64,000 nt of DNA from Taxawa tesnikishii (nom. ined.) (Eukaryota; Ascomycota; Dothideomycetes; Dothideales): NCBI GenBank assembly GCA_030247885.1, contig JAPDRO010000001.1, positions 1,488,001 through 1,552,000 of the forward strand, read 5' to 3'. Positions 1 through 10,440 of the stretch are shown here, piece by piece. Numbering within the stretch: the first letter of the stretch is position 1; each line of letters starts with the position of its first letter. The translations under genes were made by a program, and so were the position numbers. The notes under the pieces were generated by a model. That model made no database searches, was not told where the DNA came from, and saw nothing but the letters and a program-made list of their open reading frames with translations.

Positions 1-2036
1 TTAGCGACGACCGAGCTTTTGGAATCGGGAGCGCTCTGTGGCTCGTTGTGGATCTTCAAGGGGCTCAGGTCCGCTTCACTCTGTGTGTTCGAGCGGGATG
101 CACGGAATGGCTTTGGTGTGCCGGGCCTGCTAGAAAGGAACTGTGATCTCATCAGCAAGTCAAAACATGCGCGGACAAGACATGATTCTTACCGAAGAAG
201 CAGCTGACAGCATTGCCATGAGAGAACCTTGAACGACATCCTGATGGATACCGACACCCCAGACCTTCTGATGATTACTGGCAGATGTACATTCGATGAA
301 GGTTGCGGCCTTGACATCACTTCCCTTTCCGATGGCGTGCTCCTTGTAGTCCACCACGTCGAGATCAATGCCGAGCGTCTTCAACGCGTTCGCGAGAGAC
401 GACAGGGCACCGTTGCCCGTACCCTTGATCCTGTGTTCTTGGCCATCGATCTCGATCACGCCCTCGAAACGACGCTTGAGGTTGCGGTTCGAGGCGCTCT
501 TGCCGTCAGCGGGCGGTGCAGGCGACACGGACCGGTCGGTCGAGATGTCGTAGTCGACGAGGCTGAAGCGAGGGTTTCTGTCCAGGTGGTATGCATCAAC
601 GAAAAGATTCTTGATTTCTGTTGGCTGCAACTCCCGGCCGAGCCTGTCCGTCTCCTTCTGCACGATCTTGCTGAATGCAATCTGGAGTCCACGAGGCAAG
701 TCGAGTTCGAGCGTGCGGTGAATGATCCAGGCAACTCCACCTTTTCCAGACTGGCTGTTGACGCGAATGATGGCCTCGTAGGTCCTGCCAATGTCCTGTG
801 GGTCGAGAGGAAGGTAAGGCATCTCCCACGGAGAGTCGTCCTGGTCGCCCCGCTGCTTTCGTACCTGGAAACCTTTCTTGATTGCGTCTTGATGGCTGCC
901 AGAAAAGGCGCAGACGACTAGTTGTCCACCGTATGGTGCTCTGGGATGCACGGGAATCTTGTTGCTCTTCTCTACAATGTCGATCACGCTGTTGATGTCG
1001 CTGAAGTCAATGTTCGGGTGCACTCCTGAGTGTAGAGATTCAAGGCTAGCGTTACCAGATCCACGTTACCCGTTCTTTCGCCGTTTCCGAAGAGAGTACC
1101 TTCTACCCTGTCTGCACCAGCCATCTGTGCAAGTTCTGCTGCAGCAACAGCGCATCCTCTGTCGTTGTGTGGGTGGAGAGACACGCAGATCTTCTCTCTT
1201 TCTGAAATATGCCGGCAGAAGTATTCAATCTGGTCGGCGTAGACATTCGGTGTGGACATCTCCACTGTAGCTGGAAGATTGAAAATGATAGGGTTCTCCT
1301 CAGAAGGTCCCCAAGCCTCCTTTACTGCGTCGCAAATCTCGACAACAAACTCTGGATCGGAATCAGAGAAGGTCTCTGGCGAGAACTCGTACATCCAGTG
1401 AGTTCCAGACTGGGTCGGATCGTCCTTGGTGATACTCCTCGCGTATTTGGTACATTCCACTGCCAAGGCCTTGCTCTGCTCGTTGTTCATCTGGAACACG
1501 ATCTGCTGGAAACACGGGCTGGTAGCCAGGTAGATGTGGAGGATAGCCTTCTTTGCGCCTCTAAGAGAGTCGACCGTCCGGCGGATCAGCTCCTTGCGGC
1601 AAGGTGAGAGGACTTGGAGAGCGACATCGTCAGGTACTACGCCAGGAGTGGTGACGAGTCTGCGAGTGAAATCGAAGTCGGTGTCTGAAGCAGAGGGGAA
1701 TGATACTTCGATTTCCTTGTAGCCCAGCTTGACCAGCATCTGGAAGTAGCGCCATTTTTGCTCGCCATCCTATGCGACACACTTAGACAGATGGCATTTT
1801 CCAACTTCTTTTATGCAAAGAGCGTACCATAGGGTCGACTAAACTCTGGTTTCCATCTCTTAGGTCTGTCGAGAGCCACCTGGGGGCTTGTCGAGGGACT
1901 TGGACGGCCATTGTCTGTCTGGGAGGTTGAGAGGAGTGAACTTCCTGTACTTCTTAGAGGGATCTTTGAGCCTGTTTCAATTGGTAAGCAGTTTGCGCCT
2001 TTGCAGGGAACACAGAGTGTATTCGTACATCGGCAT
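1..2036 (-). CDS. LEU4: 2-isopropylmalate synthase (leucine biosynthesis)
   Basis: Condenses acetyl-CoA with 2-oxoisovalerate, the first committed step to leucine; fungal forms act in mitochondria and/or cytosol. Exons read 2036-2029 (an 8-base first exon), 1971-1828, 1769-193 and 140-1, giving a start [11 protein letters not shown], the [11 protein letters not shown] active-site strand, the HPHNDRG metal and substrate motif, [11 protein letters not shown], and the C-terminal regulatory domain ending before TAA at 3-1. The gene is therefore complete. The frame breaks twice against the family: a G5 run at 1882-1886 (on the coding strand C5 where C6 is needed, before [10 protein letters not shown]) and CC at 1025-1026 (GG where GGG is needed, NLYTQGVHPN). 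Neither can be an intron. A shifted ATG at 1911 ([12 protein letters not shown]) would skip the first break only. I take both as homopolymer under-calls. Family identity is certain; intactness in the organism is an inference. Confidence 0.93.
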
Positions 2037-2498
2037 GGTGTCAGTCAATCAATGCCTATGAGGCAGGCAGTTCAAAGTACGATGATTCTCTGGAGCACAC
2101 TGGGAAGAACAGATTGGAAACGGGTCAAGCAGTCGTGTTGTAACAGAGAGAAGTATGAATCAAGGGCGTGGTAACAGTGCGCAGGGCGCATCGAATATAC
2201 TGGTTGGATGAGTCGAAGAAAGGCGGGGAGTTCATAAAAATTGCTCCGGTGACGCTGGCGGGGTATTGGTAGAGAATAACCGTCTCCAACCGAGCATGTG
2301 CCATTAGCGAGAGTAGCCGATATCAGCCAGATGCAAAGGGTTCCGTTCCATACAAGACACAGATGGCCACATATCTAGCTCTACAAAGTCACACATGCTC
2401 CGCGCTATCCAAACAGTTTGCACCCAAAACGACGCCGTAGGGTTTCTCTGCCCACGTTCTCTGCCATAAACGCCAATGCAATCCCTTGAAGAACGAGA
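2037..2498. promoter_or_regulatory. LEU4 upstream region
   Basis: About 460 bases between the LEU4 start and the thioesterase stop, with no gene visible. On the + strand a TGAGTC core lies at 2209-2214, matching the TGASTCA element bound by Gcn4/CPC1-type regulators that control amino-acid genes in fungi. One six-base match is weak evidence. I saw no Leu3-type CCGGNNCCGG palindrome. Confidence 0.25.
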
Positions 2499-3570
2499 TT
2501 ACAGCTTGCTTTCTGGCTGCTGTTTCAGACGCACGACACCTTCTTGTACGCATGTCGCGACCAGCTTGCCTTCCCTTGTGAACATCCTCTGGAAGACCAG
2601 GCCTCTGCCGTCACCCGCCCACGGGCTCTCCATCTCGGTAAACATCCACTCATCGGCCTTGATATCCATCGGCGCATGGAAATATATTGTGTGGTCCAAG
2701 CTGACCATCATCCCGATCTCGGGCCTCTTCTGCGCGTTCTCGAACGGGCCCTTGATGGACTTGAGCTGCTCGATGATATCCTCATCCATGCCTGCCATAC
2801 GCTTGAGCGTGTTCTCGTCTGCATTCCGCAACTTCTCCAATACAGCCTCGTCGATGCTATTCCTTTCTTTACCGTCTTTGCTAGTCATTGACGAGAACCG
2901 CCATAACCGATGTACCCTCGAAACAGTGCCAATGAAATAGCTGTCGCTCATGTACGCCAGTGCTGACAGGTGTGCCTGCTGTCCTCCTTTCTCGCTAATC
3001 TTGCCTCGGGCCCTGATCCATTGCCTGGTCTTCTTGTCCTGCGGCCTGGGGGAATCGTGATTCAGAATGTCGATTCGCTGGCTCTGGAACGGGCTGTCTT
3101 CGCCTTGTGGGAACCTGAACTCCTGATCTTCTGACGGTCCTTGGACATCTGGCATGTCGGCAGCATGCTCTACGCGCTGCTTTCCTCCGCTGTTCGCGCG
3201 CGCAAAGATATTGTTGTTGTGAAAATAGGCTTTCCTCTCTGTCGTGCCTGCACTGTTCGTGTCGCAAAGCTCTTCCCCTCTCGGACGTGTTCGACATGAT
3301 ATATCACAGGTATCTCGGCGTTGCCAGCAAGGACGAAATAGCAGTGCATTGAATGGGGCCAGAAGTCTGGTGGGACGGTTCGCTGTGCTGCTGCAAGACA
3401 TTGCGCGATCGCCGCTCCGCCGTAGATGCCTCGGGCACCTGGAGGGTGCCATAACGGACGAGTGTTTGTGAACAGATTGGGGTCGATATCAGAGAGCTGT
3501 GTTAATTCAAGAACGCTTTCGATTGGGGACTGCTTTGAGTCGGGAGGGGTGGCCGGATGAGCGTCGCCAT
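2499..3570 (-). CDS. Peroxisomal acyl-CoA thioesterase (TesB/ACOT8 type)
   Basis: Hydrolyses acyl-CoA to free fatty acid and CoA. The double-hotdog TesB fold is shown by the N-terminal TRPLWHPPGARGIYGG segment, the central VEHVREGKSFATRTVQ strand and the C-terminal SLDHTIYFHAP and ESPWAGDGRGL segments. The protein ends in SKL, a clear PTS1 signal, so it should act in peroxisomal fatty-acid oxidation. I place the start at ATG 3570-3568 (MATLIRPP), which joins the conserved frame only if the G4 run at 3546-3549 is one base short. A second break is at AAA 3204-3206 (coding T3 where T4 is needed, in TTTISFARANSGG). Both fit under-called homopolymers and neither has splice signals. It appears to be a single exon of about 350 residues, usual for the family. 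Confidence 0.88.
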
Positions 3571-4312
3571 TGTCAATCTACGAGCAGGAAACCACTAATA
3601 TGCACGTACAGCGGAGAAAAGGGGATGAGGGGACTGCGACCTCTATTAGTTGTTCCAAGAGATCACATAAGATGTAAGCCCAAGAACAAAAGAGAGAGAG
3701 ATGACGCCGAGGCGCCCACGAGCCGAGGTTGACTTTCGGCTGCCAGCTGCCAGCTCCATCTTTCTTCATGTGGTCCTGGGTACGTCCGTACTGTCACCAA
3801 GACGATGGAAGAAAGGGCCTAATCAACGCGCAGCCGATGACGAGCCCGTCTGGAGAAGCTCTGCAAGAGGTTCCAGGATGCGACGATGTTTCCTGCGTCA
3901 GATCAGGAACAGCCAACCTGTGGCCTGTTGATTCGCGTTACTGAAAGCCTTGGGCAAGTTTTTGCACATAACGTATGCATCAAGGGTTTCTCGTGAATAC
4001 AAAAACACCTGTATTGTCCTTAAACGCTCCAGCATTCGCGAGAGAGAAACAACCCACCAACTTTTCTAATGATCTGTTCCTCCGGTGGAGTGTTGGATCC
4101 TGCCGGTCGGGTAGAGGGCGTGACCGAGTCGGCTGAGGGATTGCACCGCATCACGCCGCACCCTCCGTGAAACTCGGGTTCGGGTTGAAAGGTATATACG
4201 ACGTGGCTCACGAGTTCACGTCCACGTCTTCACCGGTACGTATTCCAAGGACCAACATAAGGATAAGACTTAACTTAAGCCCATCGACCACCGGCATACC
4301 AACCTTATTGCA
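3571..4312. other. Intergenic, no gene seen
   Basis: Divergent spacer of about 740 bases between the thioesterase start (-) and the FMP52-like start (+). Open frames here are short, with no recognisable domain or splice pattern. It presumably carries both promoters. Confidence 0.5.
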
Positions 4313-5182
4313 ATGAAGCTCGTTCTGGCAGGCTCTACAGGCTTAGTAGGCTATGAAGTTTTGCTGCAATGCCTAGCCCATCCGCGCATCACTTCCGTCG
4401 TCACGCTCACCCGCCGCGAGCTTCCCTCATCCCTTCCACAGTCAGAAAAACCGAAGAGCATGATCGTTTCATATTTCACCAATTACTCCGAAGAAGTGAT
4501 GCGTGAGTTGCAAAGCGCAGAGGCTTGTATATGGTAAGCGACACTACATCTCAAGTCATGCCACGCGTTTCCGAGTGAGACGTTGCATTCCTTTCTGGTG
4601 CTCATCCCCAGACGTGTTCTTTCCGCGTTGGCTCAATCTGCTTAACAATCGAAACAGGTCGCTGGGGAGGCCGGCGAGCGCAGCGACGGCACGGGTTGTC
4701 GACCTTGGATACACGACCCATGCGGCAAAAATCTTCGCAAGTCACGCGGCAGCCACCAATTCACCGTTCCGCTTCGTCTACGCGAGCGGTGCGTTGGCAG
4801 AGCGAGATCAGGACAAAGGGTTGTGGTTCATGGGAGAAGCCAGGCGCGTGAGGGTATGCTTCTGACACAGACGCACTATTCGGAAGTTCTCCGATACGAC
4901 TTCAGATTTCGGCTGACTTGAGTTGCTTGCTAGGGTGAAGTAGAGAACCAGCTATTGGACCTGCAGGAGCGGAGTCCTGGCTTTGAGACCGCCATCGTGC
5001 GTCCTTGGGCTGTCGGCGCGAAAGGCGCCGGGCTGTTGTATGCCATCCTGGGTGCGCTTGACAAGGGCATCAGAGTGGACGAGCTAGCTCGCGTGATGGT
5101 CGATGTTGCTGTGAGCGGAGGACGGACAGGTATCATCGAGAACCATGAGTGCAGAACTCGAGCGTCCAAGATTGCTACATAG
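4313..5182 (+). CDS. FMP52/HTATIP2-like NAD(P)-binding oxidoreductase
   Basis: Three exons: 4313-4533, 4658-4853 and 4934-5182, with GTAAGC/CAG and GTATGC/TAG introns and matching phases. The product is about 220 residues. The N-terminus has a Rossmann nucleotide motif (AGSTGLVG) followed by a VVTLTRREL strand; the middle keeps the VYASGAL strand and the end carries a conserved RPWAVG segment. This pattern matches the atypical short-chain dehydrogenase group of yeast Fmp52 and human HTATIP2. Fmp52 is a mitochondrial outer-membrane protein; I see no independent targeting signal here. Substrate unknown. All exons are open with no frame break, unlike both neighbours. Confidence 0.75.
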
Positions 5183-5611
5183 CGCGAAATATACGAGCTT
5201 AAGAGACAATGTTTGCGTTCAGTTTCTCCCCTACAAGAGCGGATTGCGGCCTGTGGGTGGCCTTGGTTGGGGGATACGGGTAATCATGGGCGGCCTCACT
5301 GCTGCGCACTCCGGTAAGCCTTCCGCTCCAACAGATCCTTGTCTCATTGAACAAACCCCAGCTGACACTACATTTAGTGATCGTAACACTGAAGACGTTG
5401 GTGCGTATGCTGCGCATGACGAACTACCTGGCGGACAATCTCAAGAAGTCTCCGTAGCGAAGATGCAGCACAGCCGTAAGACGGCCGCACTGAAGCTTAC
5501 ACGACGGAGGTGATAAATACAAGCATTCCCAATTTTGTTTGATCATCTCTATGCTCAGTTCACGCCCATTTTCTTCTTACGCGCTTCACCTTGGCCGTGG
5601 CTGAAACTCAT
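5183..5611. other. Intergenic, no gene seen
   Basis: About 430 bases between tandem + strand genes. An open frame at 5145-5513 has no recognisable domain and overlaps the end of the upstream gene, so I treat it as chance. It probably holds the promoter of the Cys-rich gene. Confidence 0.45.
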
Positions 5612-6567
5612 ATGTACTATTCAATAACAACACTTGCCGCGCTCTCATACGCGAGCAGCACTCTGGCAGCTCAATGCTATAACATTCTCGGCACAACTAA
5701 CGGCCTCGACGACTCTTTCGTACCATGCAATCCAGATGCGGCAGTCAGTGCCTGCTGCGTGGGTTACATGTTCCTCCGCCACTTCGTCACAAAACCTAAC
5801 CTGCCCCATCACAGGCCTCGAACAAGACCAACGGTGATATTTGCATGCAGGACGGGCTCTGCTACGCCACCCAAGGTGCTTTCGCGGGCTACGTCTATGC
5901 AAACGGTTGCACCGACTCTACCGGCCAAGACGCCGCTTGTCCACACGCCTGTACTGGCGCTGCCGGTTCGTATGCCCAATCTGCTTTCACACGGGAAAGG
6001 CGGCCTGATATGATGTCTCTAGTAGCAAACGATTGGTCTTCCTACAACGTACTCCAATGCTCAATGGACACGTGGTGTTGCCGAGCAGCATCAAACTCGA
6101 GCAGCTGCTGCGGCGATCCTAGCATGCGGCTGAGCGGTACCGCGACCGCAAACTTTGGCAAGTTCCTGACAACGCCCGACTCGGTCGCCAACAGCACGTC
6201 AGACTCGACTCCAGCCACTACGGTTACCATAACGGCCACGGCGACGACTACCGCAAGGCCTCTTCTCAGTGACCGCGCAACTGTGGTTGGAGCTGCCGTG
6301 GGGACTGTACTGGGAGTCGCACTCATCCTCGCTCTGTTGGGCCTGCTGTGGATGATGAGCAAACACAAGCACGTGAGCAAGGAAATGCAGACGATGAAGG
6401 GGAACTTGTACAATAACGCGGCACCCGTGACGTCCGGTCAGAACTCGTATTACCAGACGCCAAATACGGCCGCGCCAGGCCATACGCTGGAGTTGGATTG
6501 GGGCCAGCAGAGGCATGAGATGGATGCCAGCCTGGTCGCCAAAGATAGGCCGCAGGAGTTGCTGTGA
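5612..6567 (+). CDS. Secreted Cys-rich protein with single membrane span, unknown function
   Basis: Two exons, 5612-5758 and 5815-6567; the donor GTGGGT right after two Cys codons keeps frame into ASNKTNGDIC. The product is about 300 residues. An N-terminal signal peptide (MYYSITTLAALSYASSTLAA) precedes a Cys-rich ectodomain of roughly 170 residues with CC and WCC motifs, then a Ser/Thr-rich stalk. One hydrophobic span follows (roughly VVGAAVGTVLGVALILALLG) and then a cytoplasmic tail of about 70 residues starting MMSKHKHVSKEM. Such proteins are common in ascomycetes, often annotated as hypothetical or WSC-like sensors, but I cannot assign a known domain. The frame is intact. Topology suggests a plasma-membrane surface protein. 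Confidence 0.75.
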
Positions 6568-6638
6568 AGTTTTGATATATGTCTTCTATTGTTCTTGCAA
6601 ATACCCGAGGCATTTGATCCTAGCCTAAAAAAGTATGA

Positions 6639-8540
6639 TCAGAAATTGAAGTCTTCGTACACCGCCTCTTTTTCCTCCTCGCCCAACCAGTCCAACAGAA
6701 GCTTCCGTAGAGGAGTGCTAGTGCAGAGATACCACTTCCGTACATCGCTGTCGAGGTCTCCTCGTAGTAACCTCCTCCGTTTCACTTGTACACCCGCTTT
6801 TTCCAGCTTCGCGATGACATCGCTACTACCTCCGCTCATTCCAGTCGAGAAGATCCTCAGGCGCTCCGCAAGCGCAGGGCACTGCTGCACTACACTTGCA
6901 ACCAGCCCCACATCCCCTTCTCTAACCGACCAGAGGACATTGAGTCTCGTGAGGTCCAGCTTAGAGTCCTGCAGATAGGGCATCAGAGGCGTGATGCCTA
7001 CGCCTCCAGCCACAAACCCCACCGTCTCCCCTTCGGCCTGTGCGATTTCGAAACTGCCGCCGAAGCCCTTCACCCCGACCTCCAAGTCGCCTCCCCTCGA
7101 GTCGAGACCGTGCTTGAACAAGAAATCGGTCACGACGCCGACCCGCCGGATGGTGATTTCGAACTCGTCGTCCGCGAGCCGGTCGGCCGGCTTCGGGCCA
7201 TCTGGAGCCAGCCCGGGCGGCGAGGAAACGGTGAATGTGCGCACGAAATCGTCGTTTAGGCTCCTGGGGTCGTCGTCCCGCATGTGCGCGTACCCGATGT
7301 CGAGGTGGGAGGAGAGATCTAGGGTCACGTATTGGCCTGCGCGGTAGGTCGCTGGGTTGCTGAGCGCGAATCGAAAACAGGAGATGGTGGGCGTGAGGAT
7401 GGTCTGGTTGAGCAGTTTGGCCGTGTTCATTGACGAGTCGGTAGGTGCGACTAGTCGTTCGCTTGCCAGATACCGCACCATGGGGTTGTAGGGTGATGGA
7501 TCGCCCGGTGTCCCACTGAATGGTAGCACTGAGGCGACGAAACGAGCGGCGTTCACGGTCAGCTTGACTGCAAGGTTGGAGCGGGGAGTATGGCGGCGGC
7601 ATCTGCGCCGATTAGGATCTCCGTCGTGCCAGTGACATACAAGGCATCGCCAGTCTCGAAGTCGGGGAAGCAAAGGCCGGCGAGTGGTGTGGTCGAGAGA
7701 TTACCGAGCGTTTGATACAGCCGGTTGCCGGAGTATTCTGGCCAAACGAGGACGGTGGAAGAAGAAGTGTTGGTGAGGAGGCGGACGAAACCGACGGGTC
7801 CACCACGATAGTTGCAGTCGCCGTCGTAGGCGCCGTGGCTGGTGCTGACGAAGAAGAGGTCGGTTTTTGACAGCAACTTGACTGCTTCTGGTGGAAGCAA
7901 GGTGGACTCAGATACGAGTTTCGGCTCCGTAGGCTTCGGCTGGACATGTTTTTATTGAGGTACTTAGGGCAGTTGCCTCGTGGGTTCAGTCAGCTTGATC
8001 CAATTTGACCAGTTTCACTGCTGCTTACGTACCCAGACTCTGCTCGATTCGCACAACAAGCTGGAGTTCTCCTTGCGCGTGACCTCCTTCTTTTTCTTCA
8101 CCCTCGCCTTCCTCTCGTCTCGTTCCTAACGCGCCTGCAACCATGCGCCCGTACAGCTTGACGCGCCTCCTGGTCTCCAAGTCAATACTCAACCCTGACA
8201 CCATTCGCCCCTGACCTTCCTCCCTTACTACTTCTCCGTCGGCTTTCGTGCCTACCAGGGTCTCCACCACCGGGTCATGACGGCTTGCCACTGGCGTTCT
8301 GACCCCGATGATGCTCTGGCCAAGAGCCCTGGTGAAGTCAGGCTCTCCGCCCCATACCGTGGTCCATGGCCTGGACTGCGCATCCAAAGTACCAACGGCA
8401 AGCAAAGATGCCATTTCGAACATGCGTATGGCTTGGTATGTCAACTGAGGCGCAGTCGGGTTGTCCTGGTCTGGGACACGAAGAGCGTGGTGCATGTGCT
8501 CTTCGCCCGAGTGCCATGGTATGGATTGGAAGAAAGTCAT
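6639..8540 (-). CDS. Two-domain flavin oxidoreductase (PNPOx-like FMN domain plus ferredoxin-reductase-like domain)
   Basis: Exons 8540-8033 and 7976-6639. The N-terminal part (WTTVWGGEPDF, RRVKLYGRMVAGAL, then DLFFVSTSHG with GGPVGFVRLL) resembles pyridoxamine-phosphate-oxidase-like FMN-binding proteins. The C-terminal part has a flavin-binding RTFTVSSPPG, a nicotinamide-binding GGVGITPLMPYLQ and a terminal YEDFNF, as in ferredoxin-NADP reductase-like modules. The likely role is NAD(P)H-driven electron transfer; the partner is unknown. Two breaks sit at short runs: T5 at 7949-7953 (coding A5 where A6 is needed, LNKKHVQP) and G4 at 7583-7586 (coding C4 where C5 is needed, ILPRSNLAVK). The intron acceptor is an unusual GAG, but only it keeps the conserved SLGNCPKY frame. 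It converges on the Cys-rich gene, 71 bases apart. Confidence 0.8.
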
Positions 8541-9344
8541 TGCAACTTCTACCTTGCACAAAGGATCTTGAAGTAGAGTTTGGAATGTTCAGGATGGAAA
8601 GATGTCTCTAACAACGAGGGCGGAGTAAAGAACTTGTGCACCGAGTAGTAGTTTGTCCATGTACTCGTTGTTGAAGCGCGCCCTACAATTACCTTTTATG
8701 GCGCGGATTTCGAATAGTACACCTGCTGGTTGGATGAAAGACTTGATGTATCGAACGACCAATGTCCGCAAGTGGTGAAGTGTCTAATGTAAGATAGCCT
8801 CAATCAAGTTAACTCCCAATTACGGATGGAAGGAAGAGGAGTCGGGACGTTAGTCAGCCGGTATTGGCGTGTGGACAATATGACAAGAACACTGCAGCCA
8901 CTTGCATTACCGGCCTGGCATGGTGTGTTTGATGGTCTGGGTTCCATTTGCGTGTGTACCGCTGCATCCGCTCATGCCTGTAAGGGGTTGACTGTGAGGA
9001 AAGCAGTGCCAAGGCACCTCTCGCGGAAGGCTATGTACTCAGCCAACACCTGTGCCAATGTCCGTAAACAGAGTAATCTGGCATTAGCAGGTCCGTAGCC
9101 CTGCACCTGTTGTTGAGTATATATAATACAACGGATCTTCCTGATCGCCTTACTGTCACAACCCGACCCCGTTTAGTCCCCGTCTTCTAGAAACAGTACA
9201 GTGCCAAAGAGCACAGAGTGAAGAGTAATGCCTACAAACGCTGACATAGTCCGATGCGATGCGACCCTCGCTCCATAACGCCTCCCGATGCTTGCACCCC
9301 TGGTATACCCAAAATTCGCCCCCCTCTTTCTGCTGAAGCAGTGC
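8541..9344. other. Intergenic, no gene seen
   Basis: About 800 bases between two - strand genes. It contains short open frames only (for example 8826-9098 on +), without recognisable domains, and an AT-rich stretch near 9118-9132. It should include the promoter of the flavin oxidoreductase and the TIM17 3' end. Confidence 0.45.
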
Positions 9345-10040
9345 TCATGCAGCAATCGCCTTCGCGCCTTCTTGTGATGGTGGAGGTGGAGGAACGTCCA
9401 ATCTGGTGTTCTCGGCCATCATCCTCTGGAATCCTATGCCGACACCTTCAATGACTGCGAGGAGGATGGCGCAACCGATGGCGCCGTTTCTGACGGCCCT
9501 CGCACCACCACGGACGGCGAGCGCACCTCCAGTGAAGAACCCTGCAATGATGGCGTTCCAGGGGTCCTCCTTCTTGCTATAGGGATGCGTTAGTCGTGGT
9601 CCAAGCGTAGGCAGAGTGAGGTGTTCGCGCGTACCGGATGCCCTTGACGGCACAGTCAAAGGTCGAGAACAGACCACCCCAGACACCAAAGTTACCGCCG
9701 AGAACTGGTGCTCGCGCCTTGATCGCAGTGAGGGCTGAAGGACGTCAGCTGCCACATGCTTCACCCTGAGTGTTGCTCAATGTACCCACCTCCTATTCTC
9801 CGCTCGCCATATGGACTGTTCCTGAAACCTTTGACGCCGTGCCAGACTGTGACAAAAGTGAGCTACGAAGTTCCGCTGGGTTGCCGTGATGTTGTTGTAC
9901 CTGCACCACCGATCGCCTGCGCACGCTAAGTCAGCCATGTTCGTTCGCGTCTCCGGTAGAAATGCACATACCCCCATGCAGAAAGCACCACCGAAATCAG
10001 AAAGCGCAACCCATGGGCAAGGGTCTCTGGAGTGATCCAT
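9345..10040 (-). CDS. TIM17: Mitochondrial inner-membrane translocase subunit Tim17
   Basis: Core subunit of the TIM23 presequence translocase. Five exons: 10040-9972, 9916-9901 (16 bases), 9846-9790, 9734-9635 and 9576-9345. The joined protein starts [18 protein letters not shown] and continues [33 protein letters not shown], then [17 protein letters not shown] and [11 protein letters not shown], all classic Tim17 segments. Four hydrophobic spans with the glycine-rich pattern are present and the length (about 157 residues) is usual. The tail after the last span is Pro-rich ([10 protein letters not shown]). No frame break. It is divergent from DPH2, about 400 bases away. Confidence 0.96.
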
Positions 10041-10440
10041 TGTCGGGTACTGTGTCAAATGAAAGCTTCAGGCGGTATGCACGATGACTCGAGGTCGGCA
10101 AAGGGTTGGTTATGGGTGCCGCACAAAGATTCGGGGTAGAGAATCCGGTGATGGCAAGGCTGGTCCGGATAGAGGGATGGGGGTGACGATAATGGTAGGA
10201 TGTACGATGTACAGTATGCGAATGACGGCGCAACGCAACTTTTGGTTTCTTCTGCTTCCCAGTACTTTTGACAGCGAGCGCAGGGAACAAACGCCGCTCT
10301 TTCCCTTTTCCTTTCCCGGCCGTCTACCCGCCTACCCGCCGCATTTTCGAGTCACATGAAAACTGATTTAAAGGTTGCGACAACAATTTTGTTCCACGTT
10401 CCAACGCCAGGCCACAACGAGTGGGCGCAAGACTGCAAAC
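10041..10440. promoter_or_regulatory. Divergent TIM17/DPH2 promoter region
   Basis: The 400 bases between the two divergent starts contain no recognisable gene. CT-rich tracts near 10295-10325 (on +) precede DPH2, as is common for fungal 5' regions. I identified no specific element. Confidence 0.4.

Noticed and set aside
229-921. 230-codon open frame on + over LEU4
   Set aside because: Antisense shadow of a conserved enzyme; it has no motif and no leader.
1895-1911. Alternative LEU4 start [12 protein letters not shown]
   Set aside because: The upstream frame encodes the conserved [20 protein letters not shown] leader, so the later start is probably an artefact of the shortened run.
5145-5513. 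122-codon open frame after the FMP52-like gene
   Set aside because: Overlaps the upstream coding end in another frame, with no domain, signal or splice pattern.
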